In this document: positions 20,997 through 34,234 of the stretch, one piece after another
Position numbering within the stretch: position 1 is the stretch's first letter
How the letters are laid out: each line of letters opens with the position of its first letter
Source: Blepharisma japonicum
Taxonomy: Eukaryota; Ciliophora; Heterotrichea; Heterotrichida; Blepharismidae
NCBI GenBank assembly: GCA_949751835.1
Contig: CATKHK010000012.1
Location: 186,001 to 250,000 of the forward strand
Direction: 5' to 3'
DNA length: 64,000 nt
Notes under the pieces: model-generated
What the model was told of the DNA's origin: nothing
What the model saw: the letters and a program-made list of their open reading frames with translations, nothing else
The model's database searches: none
Position numbers and translations under genes: made by a program

Positions 20997-23264
20997 TTAA
21001 CAGAAACAAAATGGAGCAATTGATGATTCAGGGCTGGTGCAGTTTTGGGAGTAACTATCGAGTCTTTTAATTGAATGAAGCTGAGCTTTCATTGAGATTA
21101 ATACGCCTTTGGGGAATCTTTGAGTGAATCTTTCACTGGGGTTGAAGCCATAAGGGTCATCAAGCTCAAGCCTTCTGAATTCTTTTGTCGCTTCTGCTGC
21201 GAATCCATGCACTTCATATTGTGCATTTTGGCTTTCTTTGATCGAAATGGTAATAGTTAGGTTTCTATTTTGAAATTCTTCGCTTCTTATTTGATGCTCT
21301 TTTGCAGTTAGAATATTATTTAAATGAGCCAGTTGGCAAGAAGCATGAGACTCTTTGATTTGATTATTTATTGATTTTATAGCTAAATTAGCCAAAACAG
21401 TCACCGGCTTATATTGCTGCTTATATAAAATATCAACTCATTTTATGCAGGTGCATAAATAATTTTCAATTCCGATGTCACTGCAAGTCCTATCCCCACT
21501 TGCATTCTCTAATAGTAGGCTTATTGAATCTTTGACAAAAAAGTTTTTTTTCCATTGGCTATAAAGAATACTTCTTGGATCTAATATTCCATATGGTGAT
21601 ACAGCTAATTGTTTTAATGTTAAATTTCAATCAAATTTTCCAACCATTTTTAGCGAGTTTTCTTTTAAATTTTGAGAGGCATTTATCCTTGAAATAAATT
21701 TTCTGTTAGTAATTATAAATTGAGAAGGAAGCTTATTTTCTATATATCCTTCATAACTTCTATCTCACTCTTTCGTATGTTTTCCATGATCTGAGCCAAC
21801 AAAAAGCATCATGTCTTCATCTGGGTTATCATAGAAATATTTGACTACTTTTTCCATGTATTCTACTAAATCATCATCTAGTGTTCTTATAACAGTTCCG
21901 CTCTCTTCATGAGCTGTTGATATATGAATATATGCAAATTTATTGATTTTTGAATAATTATTAAGATATTGCCAAGTATAATCAAGCATATAGTAAGGAG
22001 AATTGTGAAGACCCAAACATTGCTGGAGCTCTGAAAAATCCTTATAACCATATGTATAGGCAGCCCCTGACCAAAAATTAAAAGCCCGATGATCTGTTTG
22101 AATTTTTCTGCCAAGTCCTTTAGCGAGAAAATCATATATTGTGTCATAGCCCATCATTGTAACAAAACCATTTTCTTTATAGAAATTTCATATAGAGCTT
22201 TGTTGGATTTCTTGAAAGATCCAATCATCAGCTTTTCGTCTAAAACTGAAACCTTTCCCTCCAATTAATTCATCGTGAAAAGATGAGTTATGACCATATA
22301 AAACGGGAATCATATTAGGATACGTATTTTCTCCTTGTGCACTATTTATTAAGAAATCATAAGCAATAAATTCCTTTGAATATTTACCAGATATAATATT
22401 TGAGTTCAAAAAATCAACAAATAAAGGAAGATTTCTATATAAATGAAGGCGAGATAAAGAATCAATCAATATGTAAAAAACAGTAAGAGGTCTATGTGGG
22501 TTTTTTCTTTTCAAAAATTGATTGATTTCTTTTGATTTTTCTTTAGCCTCATCTGCGAATTTTTGGTTAAATTTGTTAACTAAAAATGTTTGAATTTGGT
22601 GTCCACATTTCCCATATGCAAACTCCCTTTCACCAATATCAACTGGGTTTGTATAGTTATTTCATTTTATTTGAATTAATAGAGATCCGAATGACTCAGT
22701 TTCAATTAAGCTCCCCAGAGCATATTGAGGATTTTCGGTGCAGTTCATTTCAAGTTTGCTGCTTGAAAATTACTTATTTGATGAATTAAAAAATAAAAAT
22801 TGATATTTTTCGTCATTGCACTTATCAAATGATTTTCATGGATTAAATAATTCGTCAGCCTGTCTATCAGTGTAGCCTAGTTTAAGAGGAAAACAAGAAA
22901 TATTTGGAGTTCGCGATGGGAATTTTTGGAATCTTTGTGAAGATTCTGCATTCATATTGTAATCTTCGAACTCAGAAAGACTAGATGATAGCAGGCTATA
23001 ATACTCTCAATGTGAATTAGATGTGTTGAGTTTGCTATCTTGATCTGCTTGATCATTTTTATTGCTTTCTTCTAAATTTTTTGAGGGAGTGAAAACTTCA
23101 TTATTAAATATAATTTCTTCATTTGTCTGCAAAAATTGATCCCCAATATTAGTTTCAAAAAGCCACACAGTAATTACTGCATACAGAAATAAGGCTGCAA
23201 CCGAAATCACAAATGCAACTTTTCTTTTTAATCCTCATCTAACTGAGCATGAAGATTCAGCCAT
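20997..23264 (-). CDS. DUF229-family sulfatase/phosphatase-like type II membrane protein
   Basis: 750-aa protein after removing a 15-nt intron (22759-22773) that joins FNSSN to NKLEMNC. N-terminus MAESSCSVRWGLKRK is followed by a hydrophobic anchor (VAFVISVAALFLYAVITVWLF), so the bulk lies in the lumen or outside. The alkaline-phosphatase-fold core of the DUF229 group is clear: FYILIDSLSRLHLYRNLPLF, AQGENTYPNMIPVLYG, FSGAAYTYGY-like segment NFWSGAAYTYGY, IHISTAHEESGTVIRTLDDD and LFVGSDHGKHTKEW (metal-binding D-H). Several in-frame TGA codons encode Trp. DUF229 members lack a known reaction; the fold suggests a hydrolase or transferase acting on sulfate or phosphate esters. Stop TAA. Confidence 0.85.
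22759..22773 (-). other. 15-nt intron
   Basis: Minus strand GTAATTTTCAAGCAG, phase 2. It is the only intron here ending CAG rather than TAG or TTAG. Retention creates TAA at its second base. Confidence 0.85.
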
Positions 23265-23331
23265 TTTTTCAACTTATTTGTCATAATGTTATTTTTTAAA
23301 AACATTGTATTTCTAAACCGATAATCTATTT

Positions 23332-24756
23332 TTAAATTTCTTTAAAAATTAAAAGACTTCTATCAATATCTAGCAATGCGCTCTCTATTCTAGCTTCCGT
23401 CTGCTTATACCTTTCTAATTGTGATTTCTCTTCATTAGTCAGTGATCCTACTCTTTGAACTAAATTCCAAGCTTCTTCCATTTCACTATGGAGCCTAAGC
23501 TTAAGATTTTGCATTGAAATATATAATTGGTTTATTAATTCTTCCTTAATTTGTTCTGGCTTAATTCCATAAACCATTAAGGTAGGCAGCTGCACTAAAT
23601 GTAAAAATCCTGAAGTAAATAGATCGTTTATGCAAACTCGAGCTTCTTGAGGCGGAAGTAACGTCAGATCTGATATTGTTTTTTCATCAAGCAAGCCTTT
23701 GGCAATAAGAACACGGAAAATGCGGGAGTGATAATCACCGAACCGGCCTTTAATGATTTTTTCTATTGTGGAGTTTTGGAGGATTGAACGAATTGAAGGA
23801 AGATCTAGTGAGTAAGTTGTTTGTGAGCTTAGGGTAACAAGTTTTGCTCTTTCTAAATGTTCTAATAAGGTATCGACATTATTTTTATTTATTTTTGGCT
23901 TCGATGGAAGGTTTTCTATAATTTCATTGATAGAAAACTGTCTATGCGGTCCTAGTTTGTAAAGAGTTTCTGCTATTACTGAAGCTTCTAAATTCACTTT
24001 AAAGTTTGCTAAATTTCCAATCATCTCACTAATGATTTCTCTGTTTAGCTTTTGAAAGTTAAGTCTATAATGCACGCTATTATTGCTACTGCTGGGAATT
24101 GCACTAGAGATCTGTGGCTCATTTTTTATCTCTGGGTCTATTTTTACTCTTTTCCTTGGCTTTCCAAGATTTTTCTTCTCTTTTTTCACTTCGATATTTT
24201 CCCCAAGCTCGAAATTAGGATCTACAGGAATTAAGTATTCACTCTCTATTAGAGAATTTATCAAATTCGTCAAATGATTGTTATCAGCTTTTCTCTTGTA
24301 GACTGGCGAAACTTCTATCATCTGTGCAACAGTCATGCAGCCATTTTCCAAAATTTCTTCAATAATCCCATTTTCATTGAATTTCTGGTTCAGCAGCTTA
24401 ATAAACCTAGGAAATCTCACTCTACTTAAAATTTCTTCAGGATGAATAGAGTAAGTTGTTTTTTGAACTGTTTTTTTGGCTGTTTTTTCCTGAAGGGAAG
24501 ATGCTAAATTTTTTATTTCATTTGTGGCAGCATTAGATGTTGAATGGGATTTTTTAGGTTTGTCTGTGTTTTCCTTATAGATGATGTTTTGCTGAATAAG
24601 TAAAATTAGAGCATTTTTTATATCAGAAAGGTTAATTCCTGTTGCTAATTGAATCTGCTTTAACTGCATTTGACTTCTTGATGCTAAAAGATACACAATT
24701 TGTGACGGAATTGTACCGTAGAGTTCCTCTGTAATTAATTTCAAGAGATTATCCAT
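23332..24756 (-). CDS. RPC82: RNA polymerase III subunit RPC3 (RPC82/POLR3C)
   Basis: 474-aa Pol III subunit of the RPC3-RPC6-RPC7 subcomplex used in transcription initiation. The N-terminal winged helix matches the family (GTIPSQIVYLLASRSQMQLKQIQLATGINLSDIKNALILLIQQNIIY shortened: key pieces SQIVYLLASRSQM and IKNALILLIQQNII). Further winged-helix segments include VRFPRFIKLLNQKFNENG, RIFRVLIAKGLLDEKTIS and LLPPQEARVCINDLFTSGFL, a strong RPC82 match. The C-terminus is a coiled coil (EEKSQLERYKQTEARIESAL). Residues about 60-85 and 195-225 are Lys-rich linkers. No intron. The upstream membrane-protein gene ends only 7 bp before this ATG. Confidence 0.87.
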   Translation of the reverse strand: MDNLLKLITEELYGTIPSQIVYLLASRSQMQLKQIQLATGINLSDIKNALILLIQQNIIYKENTDKPKKSHSTSNAATNEIKNLASSLQEKTAKKTVQKTTYSIHPEEILSRVRFPRFIKLLNQKFNENGIIEEILENGCMTVAQMIEVSPVYKRKADNNHLTNLINSLIESEYLIPVDPNFELGENIEVKKEKKNLGKPRKRVKIDPEIKNEPQISSAIPSSSNNSVHYRLNFQKLNREIISEMIGNLANFKVNLEASVIAETLYKLGPHRQFSINEIIENLPSKPKINKNNVDTLLEHLERAKLVTLSSQTTYSLDLPSIRSILQNSTIEKIIKGRFGDYHSRIFRVLIAKGLLDEKTISDLTLLPPQEARVCINDLFTSGFLHLVQLPTLMVYGIKPEQIKEELINQLYISMQNLKLRLHSEMEEAWNLVQRVGSLTNEEKSQLERYKQTEARIESALLDIDRSLLIFKEI

Positions 24757-24763
24757 TTATTAT

Positions 24764-25477
24764 TTAATCATTACGATTTTCCTCTTTTTTAGTGTATTTT
24801 CAGCTGAGAAAAACTAATAAAGTAGCTAGTGAAATGCTTAATGAATATTCAAGCCAGTCTGTATTTGACTCAATATCTTCTTCATCTTCACTTTTTTTGC
24901 ACAGAGCTACCAATTCTGGAGTTTGTACGTTATTTAAAATAATTAGTATTAATAAGGTAATAATTTGAGCAGCCATTCATCTTATTTTTTTGCTGTTTCA
25001 GAAGAAATATAATGAAAAAGCTAATAAAACTAAATCTGAAAATGAAGCAATCAAATACCATTTACACATAAAAATTTGTAAAAATTTGTTATAGTAATAT
25101 CCTACATTCATAAGTCCATGCGCTCCTACAGTTAGCAATAAGGGTCCATTATAAAATTTATAGTGAAGCATGACTAGAAATAAATTAACAGTCAAAACAT
25201 GATGGTTTGTGTACATGCATGCACTTTTCATAACAAAAGCACAAAGGAAGCTTGTAGTAATTGTTTCAAATGCATAATAGAGAGGAAGTACAGCTATTCC
25301 AATAAAAAGAAATCATGAGACTGGATCTTGCTCATGAGTAAGCTTTCGCAAGTTGAAATATCTTGAAGGATTTCTACAGAGATAGTAAGTGCAGACAACT
25401 GCATTTGTTGCCATAACTCAAAAATGAGTGGAATTGATGTAGGTTTGCACTTTCCAAATCATGCCATAATCATTCAT
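24764..25477 (-). CDS. Multi-pass membrane protein, weakly ELO fatty-acid-elongase-like
   Basis: 237-aa protein read through five in-frame TGA (Trp) codons, with about six hydrophobic segments (for example FLFIGIAVLPLYYAFETITT, YLIASFSDLVLLAFSLYFFW, AQIITLLILIILNN and SISLATLLVFLSW). A TNHHVLTVNLFLVML stretch followed by GAHGLMNVGYYYNKFL is reminiscent of the HH box and the NSFVHVIMYFYY segment of ELO elongases. However, the full HxxHH box and the upstream DT motif are missing, so the assignment is tentative. A short acidic loop (KKSEDEEDIESN) and a charged tail end the protein. Start ATG 25477; stop TAA lies 7 bp from the RPC3 gene. Divergent from the TOG gene. Confidence 0.75.
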
Positions 25478-25763
25478 TATATAAATGCGCAATCAAAAAA
25501 TCAAACCTTTTAAAGATAAATTTAGGTTTGAAAGGGAGTTATAAATCAGTCAGTTTAAATTTTTAAATTTATTTTTATTATTAACTAAATCAGCTAAATT
25601 TAAAAATCAATTATTTTCGATTATCTAGCTTGTTCTTTCAACAGCACTTCTTTCTTTCCATTTAAAATCTATCTTTTTAATTCCCTATCTTAAAAAGTCA
25701 AAATTCTTTTCCTCGGCTCGAATTTCATCTTTTCTTAGATAAAAGATCAAATTATATTTAAAA

Positions 25764-28700
25764 ATGCAAGAACAGGATGAAATCCCTTTATCAGGAAGCA
25801 ACGAATATTCAGTTCCTCAAGAAGCCTCATTTCCAGGTGAAAGGCCATTGAATGCGAGAGGCGCTTATAATCTTCCTGGGGATGAAATGCCGGTTGGTTC
25901 ACAGCTTGATGAGAAGCCAATAGGAAGTGCCGGAGCATATAATCTTCCACCTGAGGAAGCCCCCGAAGAAGCTGAAGTTGAGGAAACAGGACCCTTGGAA
26001 AAGCGCATTGAATCAAAAGCTTGGAAAACACGTGTAAAGGCCCTTGAAGAATTGACTGGATTACTAAGAACTGATCCAGATCCACCTTTTGCAGCCTATT
26101 TAGACCTTGTCATTAAATTCATTTCAGACTCGCATGCAGGAGCTCAAGAAAATGGTCTTGACGTTCTTAGCGTGTATATTGAAAAGCAGCCTGATATGAT
26201 TTTGTCCCAGAGCGAAGGGATCACCAAAGCACTTATCGAAAAAGGAATTGCAAACACAAAAGCAAATATAAAGCAAAAATCAGCAAATATTTTGCTGGAT
26301 TTTTACGGAATACATAGAATCACTCAAGAACCATTTATTAATGGTCTCATTGCAGCGCTTAATAATAAGAACTTAAAGATCCAAGCGGCTGCTGTTTCAA
26401 GTACGAATTCGATTATGGGAGCCTATGGGGCTAAAGCTTTTTCGTTTAAACCGTTTGTAGGGATCATGGAGAAGTTTGCAGGCGTGAGCAATGCTCAGGT
26501 AAGAGGGGAAGCTTTAAATTTTTATAAAGAAGCCTACAAATGGGTCAGAGATTTAATTTTGCCTAGCGTGGACAAGTTAAAAAAAGCACAGCAAGATGAA
26601 TTAAAAAAAACATTTGAAGAATTAACGGAACCTCCTGTTGTCACTAGATATATTGTAGGCCAGCAGCCAAAAGCTGAAGAATCCAAAGCTGGAGGTAAGA
26701 GCAAAGGAGGAGCTATTGATATTTATGAGATGGCAGATGCCAAAGATATTTTCAATAAATATGGCGAAAGATGGGCAGATGGAGTACTTGCAATGGAAAA
26801 ATGGGTAGAAAAGAAAGCTGCTTTAGAAGAGCTCAATGCAGAGCTGAATTATCCAAAGCTCGCAGAAAAAAGTCCAATCGCTTTGACAACAATGGGTAAA
26901 AGGCTCGTAAATGACGCCAATGTAAACGTAATGATGCAATCAATGAAAATGATTGGGCTACTCGCTAAAGGCCAAAGAAAGTATTTTGATAGCTATGCAA
27001 AGCAGTTTTTGCCAATATTTTTACAAAAATTCAAAGATAAGAAAAGCTTAGTCATCCAAGAAACCCACACATCTCTTGATAATTTAATGTACAGCTTAAA
27101 CATTGAGCAAGTAATAGACGACATAAAAGAAGCATTAGAAGACAAAACCCCATCAGTAAAAATCAACACTTGCCAATGGCTTGAAAGAGTTTTTGCAGAA
27201 ATGCCCGATGAACAAGTCGCTAAAGTAGCAAAATTAATTGCTGTTATTTTAAAGAAAAACACAGATGATAGTACAGCCGATGTAAGAAATTCGTGTTTTA
27301 AAATGCTTGCATGCTTATTGAATAAATGTCCTGATATTATAAATCCCCTTATAAAAGATTTGCCACCTGCAAAGATGAAAAAAATTGAAGAAGCTGGAGG
27401 CGGTGTAGGCACAAGCAAAAGGGAGCAAAGTGTGGAGAGGACTGTTACGACAGAAGAAAGCAAAGATGAAAAACCAGAGTTGAGAAGATCGAGAAAAAGT
27501 ATGACTTCAGCCCCACAGCAGGCTAAACCTCCGGCTAACAGTAAAAAGCAACCATTGCCGCCAAAAAGCCCTGCTCCACAAAAAGAGAAAGAAGCAGCTG
27601 CACAGCCTGAAGAAGACCTTGGAGCTCCTATGTCCCCAGATGACGCTGAAGCAGTGATTTTACCTTTAATACCAACTGAAACTTTTGAAAAGCTTAAAAA
27701 TAGCAACTGGAAAGAAAAGCAAACAGGCTTAATAGAATTTTTAGAGTGGATAACTAATAATCAGCCAGTTGCTTCTGAAAACAATGAAGCGATTATGCGT
27801 TTTGCAAAAAGTACGGTAAAAGATTGGAAAGAAAATAACTTCAATGTCAACAAAGCTGCTTTTGACCTGTTCTCATATTTAGCTCAAAACTGTAACTTAA
27901 CGAAGCGTGCAGCTTCAATGGCTCTTAATTCTCAGGCTCTTGATAAATTTTCTGATATGAAACTCATTGAATCTTATAATTCTTGCATTTTTAGTTTTTG
28001 TGAATGTGTTGGGCCACGATTTGTAGTTTCATCTATTATTAAAAATACCAGTGATTGCAACAAACCTAAAGTTGTTTCTGAGTGCTGTTCAACAATTGGT
28101 AAAGCCATTAATGATTATGGCATTCACACAATAAATCTAAAAGAAGTCATTGACTACTCGAAAGCTGGGATTTCCCAAACAAATGCTGTTATTAAAAAAG
28201 CAGCTCAAAGCCTTACTATAATTATATATTCCCACATTGGCGACAAGATTCTTCCATTTATATCAGACATAAAAGAGCAAACTTTGAAAGCATTACAAGA
28301 AGAATTCTCCAAAACTGAAGTCATTAAAAATGCCAACTATAAAACTGTCAGAGGAGAAGAGGAGTCTAAATTAGATCCCAACAAAATGATGGACGCACAG
28401 TTCCCACGCACAAATATAAGCTCACAGATAACTGCAGCAATTTTGAAAAAGCTAGGAGATTCGAATTGGAAAGTAAGAAAAGAAGGGCTAGAAGCAGTAG
28501 AAGCGGTCATAGACCAAAGCGGAATGAGGATCCTGCCAACAGGTTTAGAAGTGCTATTTAAAGCTTTGAAAGCTAGATTAGCTGATCCAAACAAATCACT
28601 TGTAAGACAAACACTTGGACTTATGGGTAAGCTTGCACAAGCTTTAGGTCCAGAAGCGAATTCAATATCAAAGTCAATAGTTCCAGGAATAATTTCAAAT

Positions 28701-31700
28701 TTATCAGACAAAAATTCATTGCTAAGAACAGATGCATTAGCAGCAGTTGACAAATGGTCTCAAGAAGTAAATCCTGAATGCATAATAAATCAAAGCGCCC
28801 AGCCTTTAATGCAAGAAAACCCTGAGCTTCGTACAGAACTTCTTAATTGACTGTTAGCTCATAAAGAGAATTTTCCGAAGTGTGATATGAAATCTATGGC
28901 ACCAAGCATTTTATCCTGCTTGCAGGATAGAAGTGCAAGTATCAGAAATGCCGCAGAATTACTATTCGCAGAAACTGTAAACTTGGTTGGCTTTGATACT
29001 TTTCAGCCATTATTAAAAGACATAAAGCCCGCTGTTATGAATACCCTTTCCACTATTTTCGATAAGTATAAAGGCAGCAGCAATAGTCAAGCAAGTGAAG
29101 CAGAAAGTCCTCGCGAAAACACTTTATCAGTAAGCAGTAGACAAAGCCGTTCTCAAACAACCAACTCAGGTGGATCCAGATCAAATTCCAAAGGCTCAAA
29201 TAGAAATCCCAGCAAGGCAGGCAGTGACACCCCAAAAAATGAAAAAGACCTCCTCAAAACCCCCAAGCCTTCCTCAAAAGCCTCAGAGCAAGCTTCTCAA
29301 GACATCTCCATAATTCCTGGCCCAGGAAAAGACAAAAGACTAGATTACGAAGCCAAGCATAGATGGAGCATAGAAGAGCTTCGTCAAGATTATGTCGATA
29401 AACTGCGAGCAGATATGAAAGCGTCCTTTTCAAATGATTTATTCAACTTACTATTTTCTGCTGACTTCAAAAAACAAATAGAGTCAATCCAAGATTTATC
29501 AATCTTATTAACTTCTCAGCGCAGAGAAATGCAGGACGTAATTGACTTAGTCTTCAAATTTATCTGGTTTAAGCTGCTAGAAGGCAACAACCCACAAATT
29601 TATAAAGCACTGTTTGAGTTTTGTGTTCAGCTTGTTAACACTTTTCAAGAAGATAATTATTCCCTAAGTGAAGGAGAAGCAATGCTATTTTTACCAATTT
29701 TGTGTGAAAAATCTGGGAATAATAATGCAGTGTTCAGGCAGATGATAAGGAGCATTATTCATAGCACAACAAAAATTTATCCTGCTGAAAAAGTGTTTTT
29801 AATTGTACTGCAAGGATTGAACTCGAAAAACGCAAGAAGCAAAGTGGAATGCCTTGATGAATTAACAAGCTTAATACAAGATTTTGGCTCAGTAATTGCA
29901 CAGCCTAGAGATATAAGAGCTATTGCGAAGTTTGTGAATAGCCCTGATAATAGTGTGAGAACTTCAGCTGTTGGCACTATTGGGGAATGCTTTAAAACGA
30001 TTGGTGATAGAATATGAAACTTAATTGGAGAAGTCCCTGATAAGGTTAAAGATTTACTGGAGCAGAGGTTTAAATCAATTGCAGGTCCTACAAATCCGCC
30101 ACCAAGCCAAGGTAACTCTTTGAAACCGCCATTGAAAAAGAAGGATGAAGAAAGTGGTAGTAAACTGAATACTCCAAGAGGAAATAAATTACAATTTAAG
30201 TTTGAAGAAGGAAATGCAGAAGTTCCAACATTTAATGAATCTGATGAAGTTGAAGTTGTAGCCCAGCCTAAGAGAAAGCCTGAAATCGCAGTAATATCGC
30301 CAGCCCCTCAGCAGCTTGCTACACAAACTCCTAACCAATCTTCATCAGGAAGAATTCCAACTCTCCAAAGTAGGAATCCTCTACAGTCTTCAATAGACCA
30401 GCCAATCCAATTATTAATCCCAGGCCAAATCCCAGAGTACATCCCTCCTCAAATTTCCAGCCAAATTTCAACTCCTAGCCAAGTTGCTATTTCAGCTCCT
30501 TCCCAGCTTTACAAGTCCCAAGTCATCCAGCCTCCTCCATCCTCCCAGATAATAACTCAGTTTGACAGTCCTCCTACCAAACAAGAGCAGATAACTCCAC
30601 GCATCAATCGTGAAGAAGAAAAAAAAATTTCAGCTTTAGACAACTTAGTCACTTCTCCAGAAGTTAGTATTAATGAAAGTCTTCTTTACGATCCTCATCG
30701 CGCTGAAGAAACACAGTCAGAGCTGGACAGACATATAGACACTTTGCGTAGCGGTGACATGTCTTCCCGTGTAGATGCTTTAGTCGCGATTAATGATTTG
30801 ATATTAAATAATCTGGATTCGCATAAAGAAGAGTTCCAGAAGAAAGCTAATATGCTGATTGATGCACTAAGCAAAGTCATTATTAGTACTTTTGAAAGGC
30901 CGATTGAAGACATTCCTTTGCGCTTTGCAAAATATTTCTTAAATGTAGTTCATAAAGTTTGTTGCACAAAGTTAATTATGCGTGAAGTCAGCGAAACTTC
31001 TCTTTTTGTGCTCACTGAGCAGATCCTTAAAAGACTTTTAATTGAAGATCTTGATAAGTTAGGTGAAAAAGGAGAAGGAGAAGTCATGCTCAAAACCTTG
31101 AATGGAACCATGCTAAGAGTTTTAGAGCACTGCAAACCAACTCGAATTTTTGTGGTACTTATAAAGTTACTAACAAAGTATATAAATGAAACTTCACTTT
31201 CCAAGATGCCAGGGCTAATCATTAGATGCTTGTTGAAATTAACCAAAATTTTGTCAACTGTGATTCATCAGCTGGAAGTTGATAAAATCTTAGTGGCTAT
31301 GCACGAGTATTTGGTTGAGCATAAAATCAATAGCACAGCTAACACTGATGAAATGGGGACGAAAACAATAAAAACTATTATAAATGAGCTAGTGAAATTG
31401 CAAGGGGAAGCTATTTGGGAGTCATATGCAGCTGTGAGGAATCACTCCAAACCTGACTCGAATATTGAGAGATGGATTTCTACTCTTCTTGCCCCAACAA
31501 CTACAATCTCCAGTATAACTTCACCTCGCATTCTTAAAGCACCACAAGACCCTATATTAAATTCCATCTTTTCTCGTTTGTCTGATGATTCAGGATATAC
31601 CTCAGCAATTACTGAATTATCTGATTACATTGAAAAAAATCCAAAAGCAGACCTTACTCCTTATCTAAGCCAAACCCCTCCTGATCTTTATAGTAGAATT

Positions 31701-31982
31701 ACTGATGACCTACGCAACATAAAAGAAGACAAAGCCAGAAACGAGGAACCACAGCCACAAGCCTTAGAAAGTTACAATTTCCAAGACTTCCAAAACCGCT
31801 TAGCTATGATGAAGCAGCGGTACGGCTTAGCAGCTTCAAATCAGCCTGCGCAATTAAGCTCAACTCTAACTGACTTAAAGGCAAAGGTAAATAGCTTACT
31901 AAATAAAACCAATGGACAAGATGAACAAGCAAACTTTATCAGCGAAATGAAAGAGAGGATCCAAAACTTGAATAGAAAATAA
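25764..31982 (+). CDS. XMAP215/CKAP5/Dis1-family TOG-domain microtubule polymerase
   Basis: 2072-aa intron-free protein; two in-frame TGA (Trp) codons (28848-28850 and 30015-30017) join the three stretches. Length is close to human CKAP5 (2032 aa). Arrayed HEAT-repeat TOG domains: TOG1 starts near residue 75 (ESKAWKTRVKALEELTGLL), TOG2 near 330 (WVEKKAALEELNAEL), TOG3 near 640 (NSNWKEKQTGLIEFLEWI), TOG4 near 890 (DSNWKVRKEGLEAVEAVI), TOG5 near 1190 (RQDYVDKLRADMKASFSNDL). A more divergent C-terminal helical region near 1640-1800 follows. Basic Ser/Pro/Gln-rich linkers separate domains, for example near 550-630, 1095-1190 and 1450-1600. The family binds tubulin and speeds plus-end growth. Residues 1-75 contain near-repeats around GAYNLP. 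In Blepharisma it probably serves cortical fibres, cilia and spindle. Confidence 0.95.
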
Positions 31983-32139
31983 TGTTCATATGAGTAAAGT
32001 TAAATAATTTCAAAAATTTAGTAAATTCTTATCCAATTAGTTACTCAATGCTTTAATATAGAAAAATCATGAATGAAATCCTTGCTAAAGCTGGGCATAT
32101 CCAATAATTAAATGTTTTGCATTAAACTCGTTTAAATAA

Positions 32140-33627
<1,488 letters not shown>

Positions 33628-33639
33628 AGATTTTTTAAT

Positions 33640-33882
33640 TTAATATATGGCACATGTGCAGCCTTTTGTAACAATATCATTTATATGATGGATACGGTTT
33701 TCTTTAGGAGTGTTCCCGATGAGAGTTATGACTGAGCCTATTTTTTCGTTTGATTCAAAATTTGTTAGAGACTCAGAAGCCCGGGAAGCTTGAGAATTTC
33801 TGATACCAATAGAAATTATGCTCGGGCTTAATAAAGAGTCAAAAGAATTATGGTCACGAAGATATGTTAGATACTTAGACAT
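33640..33882 (-). CDS. Small hypothetical protein (80 aa)
   Basis: An 80-codon ORF with an ATG in the AATAAATG context common to genes here, ending 13 bp from the convergent CDPK stop. The protein (start MSKYLTYLRDHNSFDSLL, end KGCTCAIY) has no recognisable domain, signal or membrane segment. The residue mix looks coding. It could be a short real gene or chance ORF. Confidence 0.5.
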   Translation of the reverse strand: MSKYLTYLRDHNSFDSLLSPSIISIGIRNSQASRASESLTNFESNEKIGSVITLIGNTPKENRIHHINDIVTKGCTCAIY

Positions 33883-34234
33883 TTATTGGATTTTGAATGC
33901 CCTAAGCGTTTTCTGATGCTGTTATAAATAACCCCATTTACGGGCAATTTAGTTCCAATAGAAAATAACTTACATGGCTTTTATTTAAATTATTATTATT
34001 ATTAAGGAATTAAGTGGGATTATGATTTACCCTTGCTAATTCTTTATTAAAATTAGGTTAGGCATAGATATTGCTATTTATAAAATTGGGCATGATTGTA
34101 ATAAACTCTTCTTTATATACATATTTTAATTTAAATTTAGAAAAAAATTATAATATTGGACAAAAATCATCAAATATAATATCAGTAAGTAAACATAGAC
34201 TAATTATAAACATTATTTGTTTAATAAGATAAGC
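33883..34234. other. Spacer without features
   Basis: 352 bp, strongly AT-rich, with a short ATT triplet run near 33991-34003. I see no ORF or RNA gene. Confidence 0.6.

Noticed and set aside
26993-27706. 237-codon ORF on the minus strand opposite the TOG gene
   Set aside because: It lies within the strongly supported XMAP215-type coding frame and its protein is low-complexity Ser/Phe; antisense shadow.
33991-34003. ATT triplet run as a microsatellite
   Set aside because: Only about four units; too short to call a repeat feature.
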